From contig JACKFF010000002.1 in assembly GCA_020632595.1 (NCBI GenBank), forward strand, positions 186,001 to 250,000: a stretch of DNA of 64,000 nucleotides. The letters run 5' to 3'. The translations under genes and the position numbers were made by a program. The notes below the pieces were generated by a model, which worked only from the letters and a program-made list of their open reading frames with translations, was not told the origin of the DNA and ran no database searches. Source of the stretch: Nitrospiraceae bacterium (GTDB lineage Bacteria > Nitrospirota > Nitrospiria > Nitrospirales > UBA8639). Numbering within the stretch: the first letter of the stretch is position 1; each line of letters starts with the position of its first letter. This document shows, in pieces, positions 28,062 through 36,723 of this stretch.

Positions 28062-28276
28062 GGGTCTGTTGAAAAAAGCCGCCAGCGGCGTTCTCGCCAT
28101 TTTCCCGTGCTCACGTACTCAGCGTACGCTCCGCGCGTAAAAACGGCTGCGGCCTTGCTGGACGGACCCTTCGGGAAGACTCAGGGCATGCTTTTTTGAA
28201 CCGACCCGGAGCCTTTGATGAGTAATCTCATCCTGCGCAAGTTTGCCCTTGAACATCCTTATTATTCAACACTCCC
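28062..28276 (+). mobile_element. MITE copy A (215 bp)
   Basis: Begins GGGTCTGTTGAAAAAAG and ends TTATTATTCAACACTCCC; the ends are imperfect inverted repeats sharing GGG, TGTTGAA. Direct repeat TTTGT flanks both sides (the shared string can be read as CCCTTTGTGG, so the exact cut is ambiguous). Internally it carries TACGCTCCGCGCG and CATGCTTTTTTGAACC, as in the other copies. It lies between convergent genes. No coding capacity. Confidence 0.9.
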
Positions 28277-28343
28277 TTTGTGGATGAGAGAAAAAGAAAA
28301 CGGTTTCCTTTTTATGTGGTAGGCGTAGACTCTCTTTTCCTGT

Positions 28344-28718
28344 TTAGTGCAGTAGAGATTCGGGAATAGAATAAGAAGTCGACATGACAGGCTTACTCAA
28401 GAGCAACATGCCGCCACCCGGACGGCCAATACGAGCTTTTTGGTATATGTACGTAAACAATGTTTCGGCTTCGGATTCCAAAACGACGACAGTAACCATC
28501 CTCACTAAAACTGATTCAGGTAAACGGCCTTTTTTTGTCAGTGCTTCCCGAAGGGCGGCAATGCCTCGACAGGAAACACTCTCCGAGCGAATGATGCCCT
28601 TTTCCTCACGCAACGACTTGAGCAATTTTCTATCCGTGCCGTCATCGGGCAGAACACAGGTAATAATCCGACTGGGCTCAAAAGGGATCAGGTGGTCGGA
28701 GTCTTGTCCGATGCTCAT
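28344..28718 (-). CDS. PII-like (GlnB-fold) protein, second of a tandem pair
   Basis: A 124-aa protein with the ferredoxin-like PII pattern: IITCVLPDDGTDRKLLKSL (beta1-alpha1), GIIRSESVSCRGIAAL in the T-loop position, VTVVVLESEAETLFTYIY (beta-alpha) and the C-terminal GRPGGGMLLLSKP. The region matching KIGDGKIF of canonical PII is present as a glycine-rich GRPGGGM. Canonical PII residues such as the T-loop Tyr51 motif are not apparent, so it is probably a PII-like protein rather than GlnB. Its ATG overlaps the preceding stop by 4 bases (ATGA), which suggests translational coupling. Confidence 0.75.
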   Translation of the reverse strand: MSIGQDSDHLIPFEPSRIITCVLPDDGTDRKLLKSLREEKGIIRSESVSCRGIAALREALTKKGRLPESVLVRMVTVVVLESEAETLFTYIYQKARIGRPGGGMLLLSKPVMSTSYSIPESLLH

Positions 28719-29095
28719 GATCTTTCCTGCACCGGACTTTTTTTTCGCAATTGCTCCTTCACCGCCTCTGGAATATAGGTTGCGACCTTTTCCAGGGGCG
28801 TGATGTATAAGAAACCTCTGGCTGGAGTATCAAGCTGGCCGGCCTTAAAAATGTTGCTGGCCACGATATCGGTTTGTTCGGAAGAGACCAGGACACTGAT
28901 GACATCCTTTGAGGCATCCACGGCAATCCCCAGTATTCCCAATCGTTCGCGAATACCGACTCCTCTGCTCTGGTGGACCAATACTCCCCTTGCCCCCGCA
29001 TCCCGCGCGGCTTTGACAATCATGTCGGCATCCCCTGATTGCACCACGCATGTAATCATGGCGACGTCCGTGAGATAGGTCATGTTCGTACTCAT
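28715..29095 (-). CDS. PII-like (GlnB-fold) protein, first of a tandem pair
   Basis: A 126-aa protein with the same fold pattern: VAMITCVVQSGDADMIVKAA, then DAGARGVLVHQSRGVGIRE, VISVLVSSEQTDIVASNIF and a C-terminal TPARGFLYITPLEKV. It resembles its downstream neighbour only in pattern. It overlaps the stop of the DUF1538 gene by 4 bases (ATGA) and the start of the second PII-like gene by 4 bases, so all three are made from one message. A role in sensing a nucleotide or small molecule and controlling the membrane protein is inferred from the way PII proteins act on transporters such as AmtB. Confidence 0.75.
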   Translation of the reverse strand: MSTNMTYLTDVAMITCVVQSGDADMIVKAARDAGARGVLVHQSRGVGIRERLGILGIAVDASKDVISVLVSSEQTDIVASNIFKAGQLDTPARGFLYITPLEKVATYIPEAVKEQLRKKSPVQERS

Positions 29096-30885
29096 ACAAT
29101 CCCTTGAACCTCCTGTAACTGTGAGACGGTTGTCGCATCAAGGGCCGCACGAGCTTGTGCCTTGGCCTGATAGTCTGCCCAAAGGCCGGTCATCAATACC
29201 GTCAGAATAGGGCCGATGGACGCCATGGAAAGAATGCCAAAGCCCTCCACGGCATGAGTGGCATTCCCAAATCCCAATCCCATGGCTAAGACCAGCGGGA
29301 CCGTAATGGGTCCGGTGGTCACACCGGCACTATCCCAGGCCACATTGACGAAGGCTTCACTGGAAAAAATAGTGAGCACAAAGGCCAAGAGATACCCGGT
29401 TAGGATCAACCAGAGTAACGGTAAATCAAAAATCAGTTTGGCTAAACCCGTGGCAATCCCGATACCAACACCAAGTGAGACGGCCATAATTAACGTTTTT
29501 TTCTTAAATACCCCGTTGGTGAGATTTTCGGCCGTTGTGCCGAGCGCGTTTAAGGCCGGTTCGGCCACGGTGGCACCAAAGCCAAGTCCCCAGGCAAAGG
29601 TCAGTGAAAGAATCAACCCTACCGAATAGACATAAATAGGTGATATTGGCACGCCGGAGAGAGACATGAATGCCGCAGGAACCAGGCTACCCACGTCTCC
29701 ACCTAACTGTGAAAGTCCGTAGGTCAGTCCCAGGTTAAAAATACACATCCCGATGATGGTCAGGCCAATGCCGTACATAATCTCACCCTTATTAGGAAGG
29801 GTATCTTTGAGTATGAGCCTGAGGACCATGAAGAGAAACAGGATCAGTGGGAGGATTGCGCGGACTCCCAACACAATTTCCATACCGGGACTTTGTTCAT
29901 ACCAGGGGGGTGCCACGGCTTGAACAGTTCCGGACAAGTGGTTGGCGGCCGCAATAATTTCAGCGGGTGTCACCGTGGATGCAATGAAAAAAGCCAGGAT
30001 AAGTACGCCAATGACAGGGAAAAGGGAGGCCATGGTTACAATTCCAAAACCGGATAATCCTGAATCTCCCTTCCCGGCTGCCGTGGCAATGCCGATACCC
30101 AATGCCAGCACCAGGGGTACGGTGACCGGCCCTGTAGTCACGGCGCCGGCATCCCAGGCCAATCCTAATACGTTGGTCAGATCGGGATCAGAGGCTCCAT
30201 AGAGCGTCAAGATGAGAACAGGTGCCAGTGAACCGTAGATAAACGGTTTGAGACTCCAGCCATACAAGAACCGCAAGGTGCCGATGACGGCTGCTAAGCC
30301 CACACTGAACCCGATCACCAGCACAAGGGCTTCAGACCAGTCATTCAACAGGGCATATAAATAGGCGGCCTTTTCAACCTTGACATTCTGTCCGGCGACT
30401 TTCAATGCCCCGATAGCCGGCTCGGCAAAGGTAACACCAATTCCAAGAAGAAGGGTGATGACTAACACCAATGGCAGGGGTGACTTTTCGGGCAAGCGCT
30501 TGCCGATGATGGTGCCAAAGGGCATAAGTCCCAGTTTGAGACCTTCCATGAAAAACATCAGTCCTACAATGACGGCAAACAGGCCACTCATGATCATCCA
30601 GGAGTCCTGGACCAGTTGGCGCAAAATCAAGATCTGGAACATCGCCAAGTATAATCCCAGTGGGATGACCGATTTGACCTGTTCCATGAATCGAACGGAG
30701 ACATAGGGGCGTAGAAGTTTGACGATTTCCTTTGGCGTCAGATCTATTCGGGGAGGTTGGTAGGGTATCAAATGCCCGTGTGAATCCCATTCCAACTTTG
30801 GATTCAGGGCATTGAAACTGAATTCAGCGTATCCATGCCCAAGTGCACGTTGATAATCTCCGAATCGATAGGAATCCGACATCAT
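29092..30885 (-). CDS. Tandem DUF1538 membrane protein (putative transporter)
   Basis: A 597-aa polytopic membrane protein made of two homologous halves. Each half carries an AEPA motif (TFAEPAIGALKVAG near residue 155, TVAEPALNALGTTAEN near 445) and a gating-like motif (GAVTTGPVTVPLVLALG near 245, GVTTGPITVPLVLAMG near 530), followed by GFGIVTMAS or GFGILSMAS. About twelve to fourteen membrane helices are likely. Inverted or tandem duplications of this kind are usual in secondary transporters; no substrate is known to me for DUF1538. The N-terminal ~60 residues are soluble. It is first in a three-gene unit with two PII-like genes. Confidence 0.85.
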   Translation of the reverse strand: MMSDSYRFGDYQRALGHGYAEFSFNALNPKLEWDSHGHLIPYQPPRIDLTPKEIVKLLRPYVSVRFMEQVKSVIPLGLYLAMFQILILRQLVQDSWMIMSGLFAVIVGLMFFMEGLKLGLMPFGTIIGKRLPEKSPLPLVLVITLLLGIGVTFAEPAIGALKVAGQNVKVEKAAYLYALLNDWSEALVLVIGFSVGLAAVIGTLRFLYGWSLKPFIYGSLAPVLILTLYGASDPDLTNVLGLAWDAGAVTTGPVTVPLVLALGIGIATAAGKGDSGLSGFGIVTMASLFPVIGVLILAFFIASTVTPAEIIAAANHLSGTVQAVAPPWYEQSPGMEIVLGVRAILPLILFLFMVLRLILKDTLPNKGEIMYGIGLTIIGMCIFNLGLTYGLSQLGGDVGSLVPAAFMSLSGVPISPIYVYSVGLILSLTFAWGLGFGATVAEPALNALGTTAENLTNGVFKKKTLIMAVSLGVGIGIATGLAKLIFDLPLLWLILTGYLLAFVLTIFSSEAFVNVAWDSAGVTTGPITVPLVLAMGLGFGNATHAVEGFGILSMASIGPILTVLMTGLWADYQAKAQARAALDATTVSQLQEVQGIV

Positions 30886-31019
30886 TTTCTATTGGAGCCG
30901 ATCTAAAGGGTTCCCGGGAGTATACCGTTCACATGCTTTCCAGGAAAGGACAAAAGCAAAAAGAGAAGATTTCCCTTTTCCTTTATTATCCTAAATACCG
31001 CAGTCGCTCGGTGCGCAAC

Positions 31020-31120
31020 CTTTCGACACGCCTGCTCCGCAGGCTGCTCAGGGCGAATGGACCCTTGCCCAATTGAGTGAGTATTTCAAACGCCGTTCGT
31101 GCTGAGCATGTCGAAGCATG
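31020..31120. repeat. REP-like paired palindromic repeat
   Basis: CTTTCGACACGCC at the left and CGTTCGTGCTGAGCATG at the right are inverted, imperfect partners (TTCGACA...GCTCAG.GCGAA versus TTCGTGCTGAGC..TGTCGAA). The left arm also holds a small palindrome, GCCTGCTCCGCAGGC. This is the general form of the dispersed CTTCGACAGGCTCAG-type repeats found in many bacterial genomes. Confidence 0.6.
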
Positions 31121-31215
31121 GGCGGTGCTTCATCAGAGCAACTGCCGTTTTTGGGATGATGTGAATGAAATAGTAACGGAACAAATTAGAGTGCAAGAAA
31201 CCTATTTCTCATTAT

Positions 31216-31430
31216 GAGAGTGTTGAATAATAAAGATTTTCAAGGGCAAATTTGCGCAGGATGAGATTACTCATCAACGGCTCCGGGTCGGTTCAAAAAA
31301 GCATGCCCTGAGTCTTCCCGAAGGGTCCGTCCAGCAAGGCCGCAACCGTTTGTACGCGCGGAGCGTACGCTGAGTACGTGAGCACGGGAAAATGGCGAGA
31401 ACGCCGCTGGCGGCTTTTTTCAACAGACCC
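31216..31430 (-). mobile_element. MITE copy B (215 bp, inverted orientation)
   Basis: Same element as the other five copies, in the opposite orientation: it begins GAGAGTGTTGAATAATAAAG (one base change from GGGAG) and ends TTTTTTCAACAGACCC. A clean 5-bp target duplication ATTAT flanks it (31211-31215 and 31431-31435). It lies upstream of the DUF1538 unit. Confidence 0.92.
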
Positions 31431-31743
31431 ATTATAATCATTTCGTGATCGGGGAATCCGAATTGTAACCTAAGAAATCCTTTGGAGTGAAATGGCGATC
31501 CATCTCGAATTCAATGGGGGCACGGCCTGTATTCAGAGAGAGGAGCGCATGAGGCAACGTTGGAATACCATCCAAGGGGCTATTGCTGTTTGATACGGCG
31601 TGGTGGACAGAGCCCCATTCAGTGACCGATGGCTTTCAAGGATCACACCGACAAGTGAGTTTTGAAATGAGTTAAAAAATTTGTGACTAGTGAATTTAGA
31701 TTTAGGGGACACCCCCTGGTCCTTGCTCTGCGGTCCGTGCCAG

Positions 31744-32121
31744 TCAGTGCTCGTGACGGCGGTAATAAAAATATGCGCCCACGCTGATAAAATTCGTCAC
31801 CACTGCGATGATATTCCATAAAATCACCGGTCTTGAAAGGATCAACAACCCGTAGTAGACCCATAGGATTTGAAAAACGCCCATAATGGCAGCCATTCTC
31901 GGATTCATGCCCTTGCTTGACCTCCGTCTGAGCATCCCGATCAAATCCGGCAAGGCGGCAAAGGTGGTTCCTAATCCCGCCACAAAACCGACGACTTCAG
32001 ACCTTCGAAAGCGGGGGAGTAAGAGACTCTCTGTGTCGTGTATACCTAATTCTTCACAACCCGCAAGGATCATCACGCAGAAAGAGAAACAAAACAATAG
32101 AAGTCTCTTGGGAGAAAGCAT
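31744..32121 (-). CDS. SemiSWEET-like PQ-loop sugar transporter with lipoprotein-like N-terminus
   Basis: A 125-aa protein. Residues ~45-125 match the three-helix SemiSWEET fold: GFVAGLGTTFAALPDLIGML, then RRRSSKGMNPRMAAIMGVFQ and a last pair of helices with LWVYYGLLILSRPVILWNII. SemiSWEETs move sugars as dimers; most are 85-100 aa. Here a ~43-residue extension precedes the fold and reads as a signal ending in the lipobox ILAGC. A strong GGAGG five bases before the ATG at 32121 supports this start, and no later start codon lies suitably close to the fold. The extension may be a fourth membrane segment or true lipidation. A sugar substrate would fit the neighbouring glycosidases. Confidence 0.72.
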   Translation of the reverse strand: MLSPKRLLLFCFSFCVMILAGCEELGIHDTESLLLPRFRRSEVVGFVAGLGTTFAALPDLIGMLRRRSSKGMNPRMAAIMGVFQILWVYYGLLILSRPVILWNIIAVVTNFISVGAYFYYRRHEH

Positions 32122-32134
32122 GTCTGCCTCCGTT

Positions 32135-32388
32135 TTATGCGACCAGGGTCCGGATGCTCACCTTCAAGATGGAAGAGCCCTGCGGCTTCAGGTCCACGTA
32201 CAAGCCCGATGATTGAAGTTCGGCACCCACTCGATCATCCCAGCCAGATCACCGGTCCTCGATTTCATCATCTCCGCGAGATCGACGGTAAGAGTCTCGC
32301 GAGCTCCATTCCGTGACGCCGGCTCTTGCACGGGCGGGGTGTTTCCAAACAGAACATTACAGCTGGTCAGGCTTCGCACATCGGCCAT
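32135..32388 (-). pseudogene. Decayed glycosidase C-terminal fragment (frameshifted)
   Basis: In one minus-strand frame the sequence ends in VGAELQSSGLYVDLKPQG followed by SSILKVSIRTLVA and a TAA at 32135. This resembles the end of the intact GH13 protein just upstream (GDELLSQGLYLDLPGWG then a short hydrophobic tail). Going upstream, that frame closes with a TGA, but a neighbouring frame stays open and reads ARETLTVDLAEMMKSRTG, so a frameshift probably separates them. No catalytic domain is left. The similarity is short, so this is a cautious call. Confidence 0.38.
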
Positions 32389-32488
32389 GAGGTTCGATGT
32401 CCAAGTGGTTATCCTCGTTTGGGCTATCAGGTTCGCCTTGTATTTCCCTTCGAATATTATTGCGGCGTTCTTTCTAGCCTGCTAATTG

Positions 32489-33964
32489 TCAGATTAGTTC
32501 GAAGACGTGATAGCCCCATCCCGGTAAATCGAGATAAAGGCCTTGTGAAAGGAGTTCGTCGCCATCGCGCTCGTAACACGCGTCACCCATCTGATCCTTG
32601 AGACGTACCTTTTTACCCGTCAAATCTGGTAGCGGGAGAGGGACATAACACTGGCTCTGTGTGGCCGCATAATTCACCGTCACCAATAGCCGTTTCTCGT
32701 CGGATCGTTGCCAGGCAAAGATCAAGAAGGCATCCCACGTCCCGTTCCCATCCCACGCCGGCACAGCATTGAGCAAGCGCCACTGGCCGTCCCGTACGAC
32801 GCGCTGCCGGAGCACCGCAAGGAGACGATCATAGAATTTTTGCAGCGGTTCGTCGGTGGGTTCCTGTGGCGCACGAACCAGATGCGGCGAGATACGCTTC
32901 TTTCTGCCTTCGAACTGCCCTTGATGGAAGAAACGCAGGCCTGTGGACAGGAACGTGATGATGGCTGCGGCCTCATGCACGCCTGAGGCGAAGGTGGTGG
33001 CGGCCCTGGGCTCGTCATGGTTTTCCAGGAATCGGACCATCTTGTTCTGGTAGTCGGGATCGGCGCGTAAATGGTCGCGCACCGGCCTGGCATGCCCTTC
33101 CCGGAGACGATCATATAGCCGTTTGTCGTAGGTGTAGTCGAAGCCCTGTTGCTGCAGGGTCCATTCGCGATCCCAATAGACCTCCGCCATGAAACAGAAG
33201 CCGGGAGATTGTTGGCGCACCTGTTGTGTGGCCTTCGGCCAGAACAGCTCCGCTTGGAGACCCCAAGTCCGTTCGAAGACATCGGGCAAAACGAGCATGG
33301 CCATGTCACACCGCACGCCGTCACATTGCCCGGCGATCCTCAGCAACTCTCCGATCATCGCGTCCTGTGTCGCGGGATTGCCGTAGTTGAGCTGCAAGGT
33401 ATCCGGCCAGCCGGGGAAATAGGGATCGCGTCCATACGCAAGCACTACAGACCCCTGAGAGGTTTTGAGCCGACAGTAGTTTTGAGGTGAATTTGCGAGA
33501 TCCGTCTCGTTACCCTGGATGAAATACTCCGGGTGCTTCTCGACCCAGGGATGATCCGGGGCCATGTGGTTGGGAACAAAATCGAGCAAGAGTTTTACCC
33601 CACGCTTGCGCAACCGTTCGCGCAATCGCGCCAGCGCCGCATCACCTCCCAGATCGGGGTGCACTGTGTAGCCGGTGATGGCAAACCCTGACCCTGCGAT
33701 ATCTTCCTCTCGCAGATCGGGCAGTGTCTCCTCGAACTCCCTGCGCCACTCCTGATTGGTGCGCGACACCCGTTGACCGGCCGGCCCGGTTTGCCAGACG
33801 CTCAGAAACCAGACCCAGTCGAAGCCCATCCTCACCAGGCGATTCAAATCGGCGTCCGGAATATCGTCCAGGGTGGCAGACCGACCGAGCGTTTTTGACA
33901 GATCAGTCAGCCACACACGCGTGTTGACCTGATAGATCAGAGGATGTGCGGAGGAGGCCTTCAT
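32489..33964 (-). CDS. GH13 alpha-amylase family glycosidase
   Basis: About 491 aa, no signal peptide, so cytoplasmic. It opens with LIYQVNTRVWLTDL, and the GH13 barrel regions follow: region I LLLDFVPNHMAPDHP, region II with the nucleophile CDGVRCDMAML, region III with the acid FMAEVYWDREW, and region IV VRFLENHDEPRA. The C-terminal beta-domain ends GLYLDLPGWGYHVFELI. The start at 33964 overlaps the stop of the GH63 gene by 4 bases (ATGA); an open extension to 34081 lies inside that gene and is not used. Specificity (maltose, sucrose, trehalose or glucan) cannot be read from sequence alone. Confidence 0.9.
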   Translation of the reverse strand: MKASSAHPLIYQVNTRVWLTDLSKTLGRSATLDDIPDADLNRLVRMGFDWVWFLSVWQTGPAGQRVSRTNQEWRREFEETLPDLREEDIAGSGFAITGYTVHPDLGGDAALARLRERLRKRGVKLLLDFVPNHMAPDHPWVEKHPEYFIQGNETDLANSPQNYCRLKTSQGSVVLAYGRDPYFPGWPDTLQLNYGNPATQDAMIGELLRIAGQCDGVRCDMAMLVLPDVFERTWGLQAELFWPKATQQVRQQSPGFCFMAEVYWDREWTLQQQGFDYTYDKRLYDRLREGHARPVRDHLRADPDYQNKMVRFLENHDEPRAATTFASGVHEAAAIITFLSTGLRFFHQGQFEGRKKRISPHLVRAPQEPTDEPLQKFYDRLLAVLRQRVVRDGQWRLLNAVPAWDGNGTWDAFLIFAWQRSDEKRLLVTVNYAATQSQCYVPLPLPDLTGKKVRLKDQMGDACYERDGDELLSQGLYLDLPGWGYHVFELI

Positions 33965-36723
33965 GATTGTGCGCCGCCTCCCCCGGCCTCTTTGAACCAA
34001 GCCTGCTTGCCACCTTCCAACACGCGCTTGGCGTCCAGAAGACCGTTGAGCTGGATGGTTTTGGCCACGAGCCCTGTCCAACCGGTTTGGTGGCTCGCGC
34101 CCAGTCCCGCCCCGTTATCGCCATGAAAATATTCATAGAAGAGAATATAGTCACGCCAGTGGGGATCGGATTGGAACTTCTCCGTCCCTCCATAGACAGA
34201 ACGCCGACCCTGTTCATGACGCAGGAAAATCCGGCTGAGCCGATCCCCGATCTCCTTGGAGACTTCGAAGAGGTTCATCATCTTGCCGGACCCGGTGGGG
34301 CATTCAATCGTAAAGTTGTCGCCGTAATAAAGATAAAAATTCAGGAGTGCGCGAATAATCATCGCATTCACTGGCATCCAGACCGGTCCCCGCCAGTTGG
34401 AGTTGCCGCCGAACATGCCGGTGTTCGACTCGCCTGGCAGGTAATCCACCCGGTACTCCTGACCATCCACGTGAAGGATATAGGGGTTCCCCTGGTGGAA
34501 CTTGGAGAGCGAGCGGATGCCGTAAGGGCTCAGGAACTCGTTCTCGTCGAGCATCTTCGAGAGAATCCGTCTGAGGCGTTCCGGATTGACCAGAGCAATG
34601 ATTCCCCGTTCGGCTACGCCAAAATGACCTGGGCCCGTCGGGTGCATAGACTTCAAGAGTTCGGGCATTTGGCGCATTCGGGCCTGAAACGCGGCGGTCA
34701 TCCTTGGAAGACGTTCGCGTTGCCACAATTCGGTCACCGTGGTGGCGCACAAGGGCAGCAGCCCCACCATCGATCGTACCTTGAGGCGCTGTGCACGGCC
34801 GTTCGGGAGCCGCAGCATATCGTAGTAGAAACCGTCCTCCTCGTCCCACATGCCCTCCGGCCCTGGCTTGTTCATCCCCGCAGCGATATAGAGGAAGTGT
34901 TCAACAAATTTTGTCGCCATGTCTTCATAGGTAGGGTCATGGGGCACCAGCTCCACCGCCAGTTCGGCCATGTTCTGACTGAACAAAGCCATCCAGGCTG
35001 TGCCGTCTGCCTGCTCCAGATGGCCCCCGGTGGGCAGCGGAGCACTCCGGTCGAAGATGCCGATGTTGTCGAGGCCGAGAAACCCACCCTCGAACACATT
35101 CTTACCGAACCGGTCCTTGCGGTTCACCCACCAGGTGAAGTTCAGCAAGAGCTTGTTGAAGGCTGACTTGAGGAACTCCAGGTCTGTTTCGCCGCGCAGG
35201 GCCTGCTCGGTGCGGTGCAGGAACAGGGTCGCAAAGGCGTGGACCGGCGGGTTCACATCGCTGAAGTTCCACTCGTAAGCGGGAATCTGTCCGTTGGGGT
35301 GCAGGTAGTGCCCATGCAGCATCAGGTGCATCTGCTGTTTCGCGAAATCCGGGTCAACGATGGAGAGTGGCAGCGTATGAAAGGCCAGGTCCCAGGCCGC
35401 ATACCAGGGGTACTCCCACTTGTCCGGCATCGAGATGATGTCCTTGTTGACCATGTGGAACCACTCCGAGTTCCGGGCGCTCCGATAAGCGGCATGAAGA
35501 GGGTTGGAGTTGTGTTCCTCCAGCCAGCTGTCCCCGTCAAAAAAGTAAAACTGCTTGCTCCAGAGCATGCCGGCAAGGGCCTGGCGCATCACGTTGGCCG
35601 CATCCGTGGAGACGGAAGGCGGGGTCACGGAACGGTAGAACTCGTCCGCCTCCTTAAGTCGGGCCGCGAAGACCTCGGCAAACGCCGGCCCGAATGAGGC
35701 GGCAACCCCTTTCTTGTTCTTCCCCTGTTTACCGGGATCCTCTCTGGTGAGGCGCAGGCGCACGGTCATCGACTGGCCCGGACCCACCATCTGCCGGTAG
35801 TATGCCGAGGCCTTTGTGCCCCGGTGTTCAGGATTCACCGCCGTCTGGCGACCCTGCACCACATAGTCATTGATGCCGTCCTTGACGTAGGCGCTGGCAT
35901 TCGGTTGTCCAGGAAAGAGCCGGTCGTTGTTCGTGGTGTTCTCGCAAAAGAGCAGCGGGGGACCGCCTTCGCAGTACAGGTAGTATGTACCCAGTGACGT
36001 ATGCTGGGCCACGATGGCGCTCGTGCCGGCCGTTGTCTGAATCTGGTTAAGGTTAGGTTGCTCGGCCGCTCTATTGGATGGGGCAATCCACGATGCCCAG
36101 TCGTTCCGAAACCACAGTGTCGGCAACAGGTGAAGCTCGGCCGGTTCCGGCCCACGGTTGACGGCGGTGATCTGTACCAGCATGTCGTCCGGGCTATCTT
36201 TGGCATATTCCACAAAGACGTCGAAGTACCGATCATCAGTAAAGACCCCGGTGTCGAGCAATTCATACTCGGATTCGTTCCGGGTGCGACGGCGGTTCGT
36301 GTCCACCAGATCGGCATAAGGAAAGGCGGCCTGCGGATACTTATAGAGATACTTCATATAGGAATGCGTCGGGGTGCTGTCGAGATAGAAATAATATTCT
36401 TTGACATCCTCGCCGTGGTTGCCTTCGCTATTCGTGAGCCCGAAAAGCCGTTCTTTCAGGATCGGGTCTTTCCCGTTCCATAGGGCAAGCGCAAAGCAGA
36501 GGAGCTGTCGGTCATCGGAGATCCCTCCTATGCCGTCCTCGCCCCAGCGATAGGCACGCGAGCGGGCGTGATCGTGGGAAAAGAAATTCCAGGCGTCGCC
36601 ATTCTCGCTGTAGTCCTCCCGCACGGTGCCCCACTGGCGCTCGCTCAGATAAGGGCCCCATTTTTTCCAAAGTTTTTTTTCCTGCCGTGCTTCTTCGAGC
36701 CGGAGATGTTCAGCAGTCTCCAT
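33961..36723 (-). CDS. GH63-like (MGH1-type) glucosidase
   Basis: A 920-aa cytoplasmic protein of the MGH1/GH63 group. Markers: RQWGTVREDYSENGDAWNFF, RAYRWGEDGIGGISDDRQLL, a beta-sandwich half with VNRGPEPAELHLLPTLWFRN, and an (alpha/alpha)6 barrel with YEWNFSDVNPPVHAFA, WDEEDGFYYDML, NSNWRGPVWMPVNAMIIRAL and a final HQTGWTGLVAKTIQLNG. These proteins hydrolyse alpha-glucosides (glucose-, mannose- or glucosylglycerate-type substrates in characterised relatives). Translationally coupled to the GH13 gene by a 4-base overlap, so both enzymes probably act on one substrate or in one pathway. Confidence 0.85.
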   Translation of the reverse strand: METAEHLRLEEARQEKKLWKKWGPYLSERQWGTVREDYSENGDAWNFFSHDHARSRAYRWGEDGIGGISDDRQLLCFALALWNGKDPILKERLFGLTNSEGNHGEDVKEYYFYLDSTPTHSYMKYLYKYPQAAFPYADLVDTNRRRTRNESEYELLDTGVFTDDRYFDVFVEYAKDSPDDMLVQITAVNRGPEPAELHLLPTLWFRNDWASWIAPSNRAAEQPNLNQIQTTAGTSAIVAQHTSLGTYYLYCEGGPPLLFCENTTNNDRLFPGQPNASAYVKDGINDYVVQGRQTAVNPEHRGTKASAYYRQMVGPGQSMTVRLRLTREDPGKQGKNKKGVAASFGPAFAEVFAARLKEADEFYRSVTPPSVSTDAANVMRQALAGMLWSKQFYFFDGDSWLEEHNSNPLHAAYRSARNSEWFHMVNKDIISMPDKWEYPWYAAWDLAFHTLPLSIVDPDFAKQQMHLMLHGHYLHPNGQIPAYEWNFSDVNPPVHAFATLFLHRTEQALRGETDLEFLKSAFNKLLLNFTWWVNRKDRFGKNVFEGGFLGLDNIGIFDRSAPLPTGGHLEQADGTAWMALFSQNMAELAVELVPHDPTYEDMATKFVEHFLYIAAGMNKPGPEGMWDEEDGFYYDMLRLPNGRAQRLKVRSMVGLLPLCATTVTELWQRERLPRMTAAFQARMRQMPELLKSMHPTGPGHFGVAERGIIALVNPERLRRILSKMLDENEFLSPYGIRSLSKFHQGNPYILHVDGQEYRVDYLPGESNTGMFGGNSNWRGPVWMPVNAMIIRALLNFYLYYGDNFTIECPTGSGKMMNLFEVSKEIGDRLSRIFLRHEQGRRSVYGGTEKFQSDPHWRDYILFYEYFHGDNGAGLGASHQTGWTGLVAKTIQLNGLLDAKRVLEGGKQAWFKEAGGGGAQS

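Larger units (their letters stand above)
30886..31743. other. Intergenic region holding a REP-like palindrome and MITE copy B
   Basis: About 860 bp without a supportable gene. It contains the palindromic repeat at 31020-31120 and the MITE at 31216-31430. The rest shows nothing recognisable; the DUF1538 promoter should lie near the left end. Confidence 0.4.

Noticed and set aside
28062..28276. Interpretation of the 215-bp repeats as CRISPR, rRNA-spacer or small RNA gene
   Set aside because: Copies are far apart, in both orientations, with inverted ends and target duplications, which fits a transposable element. No CRISPR repeats or cas genes were seen in the window.
33967..35166. Plus-strand 399-codon frame opposite the GH63 gene
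   Set aside because: Antisense shadow of a clear GH63 gene in G+C-rich sequence; no recognisable domain.
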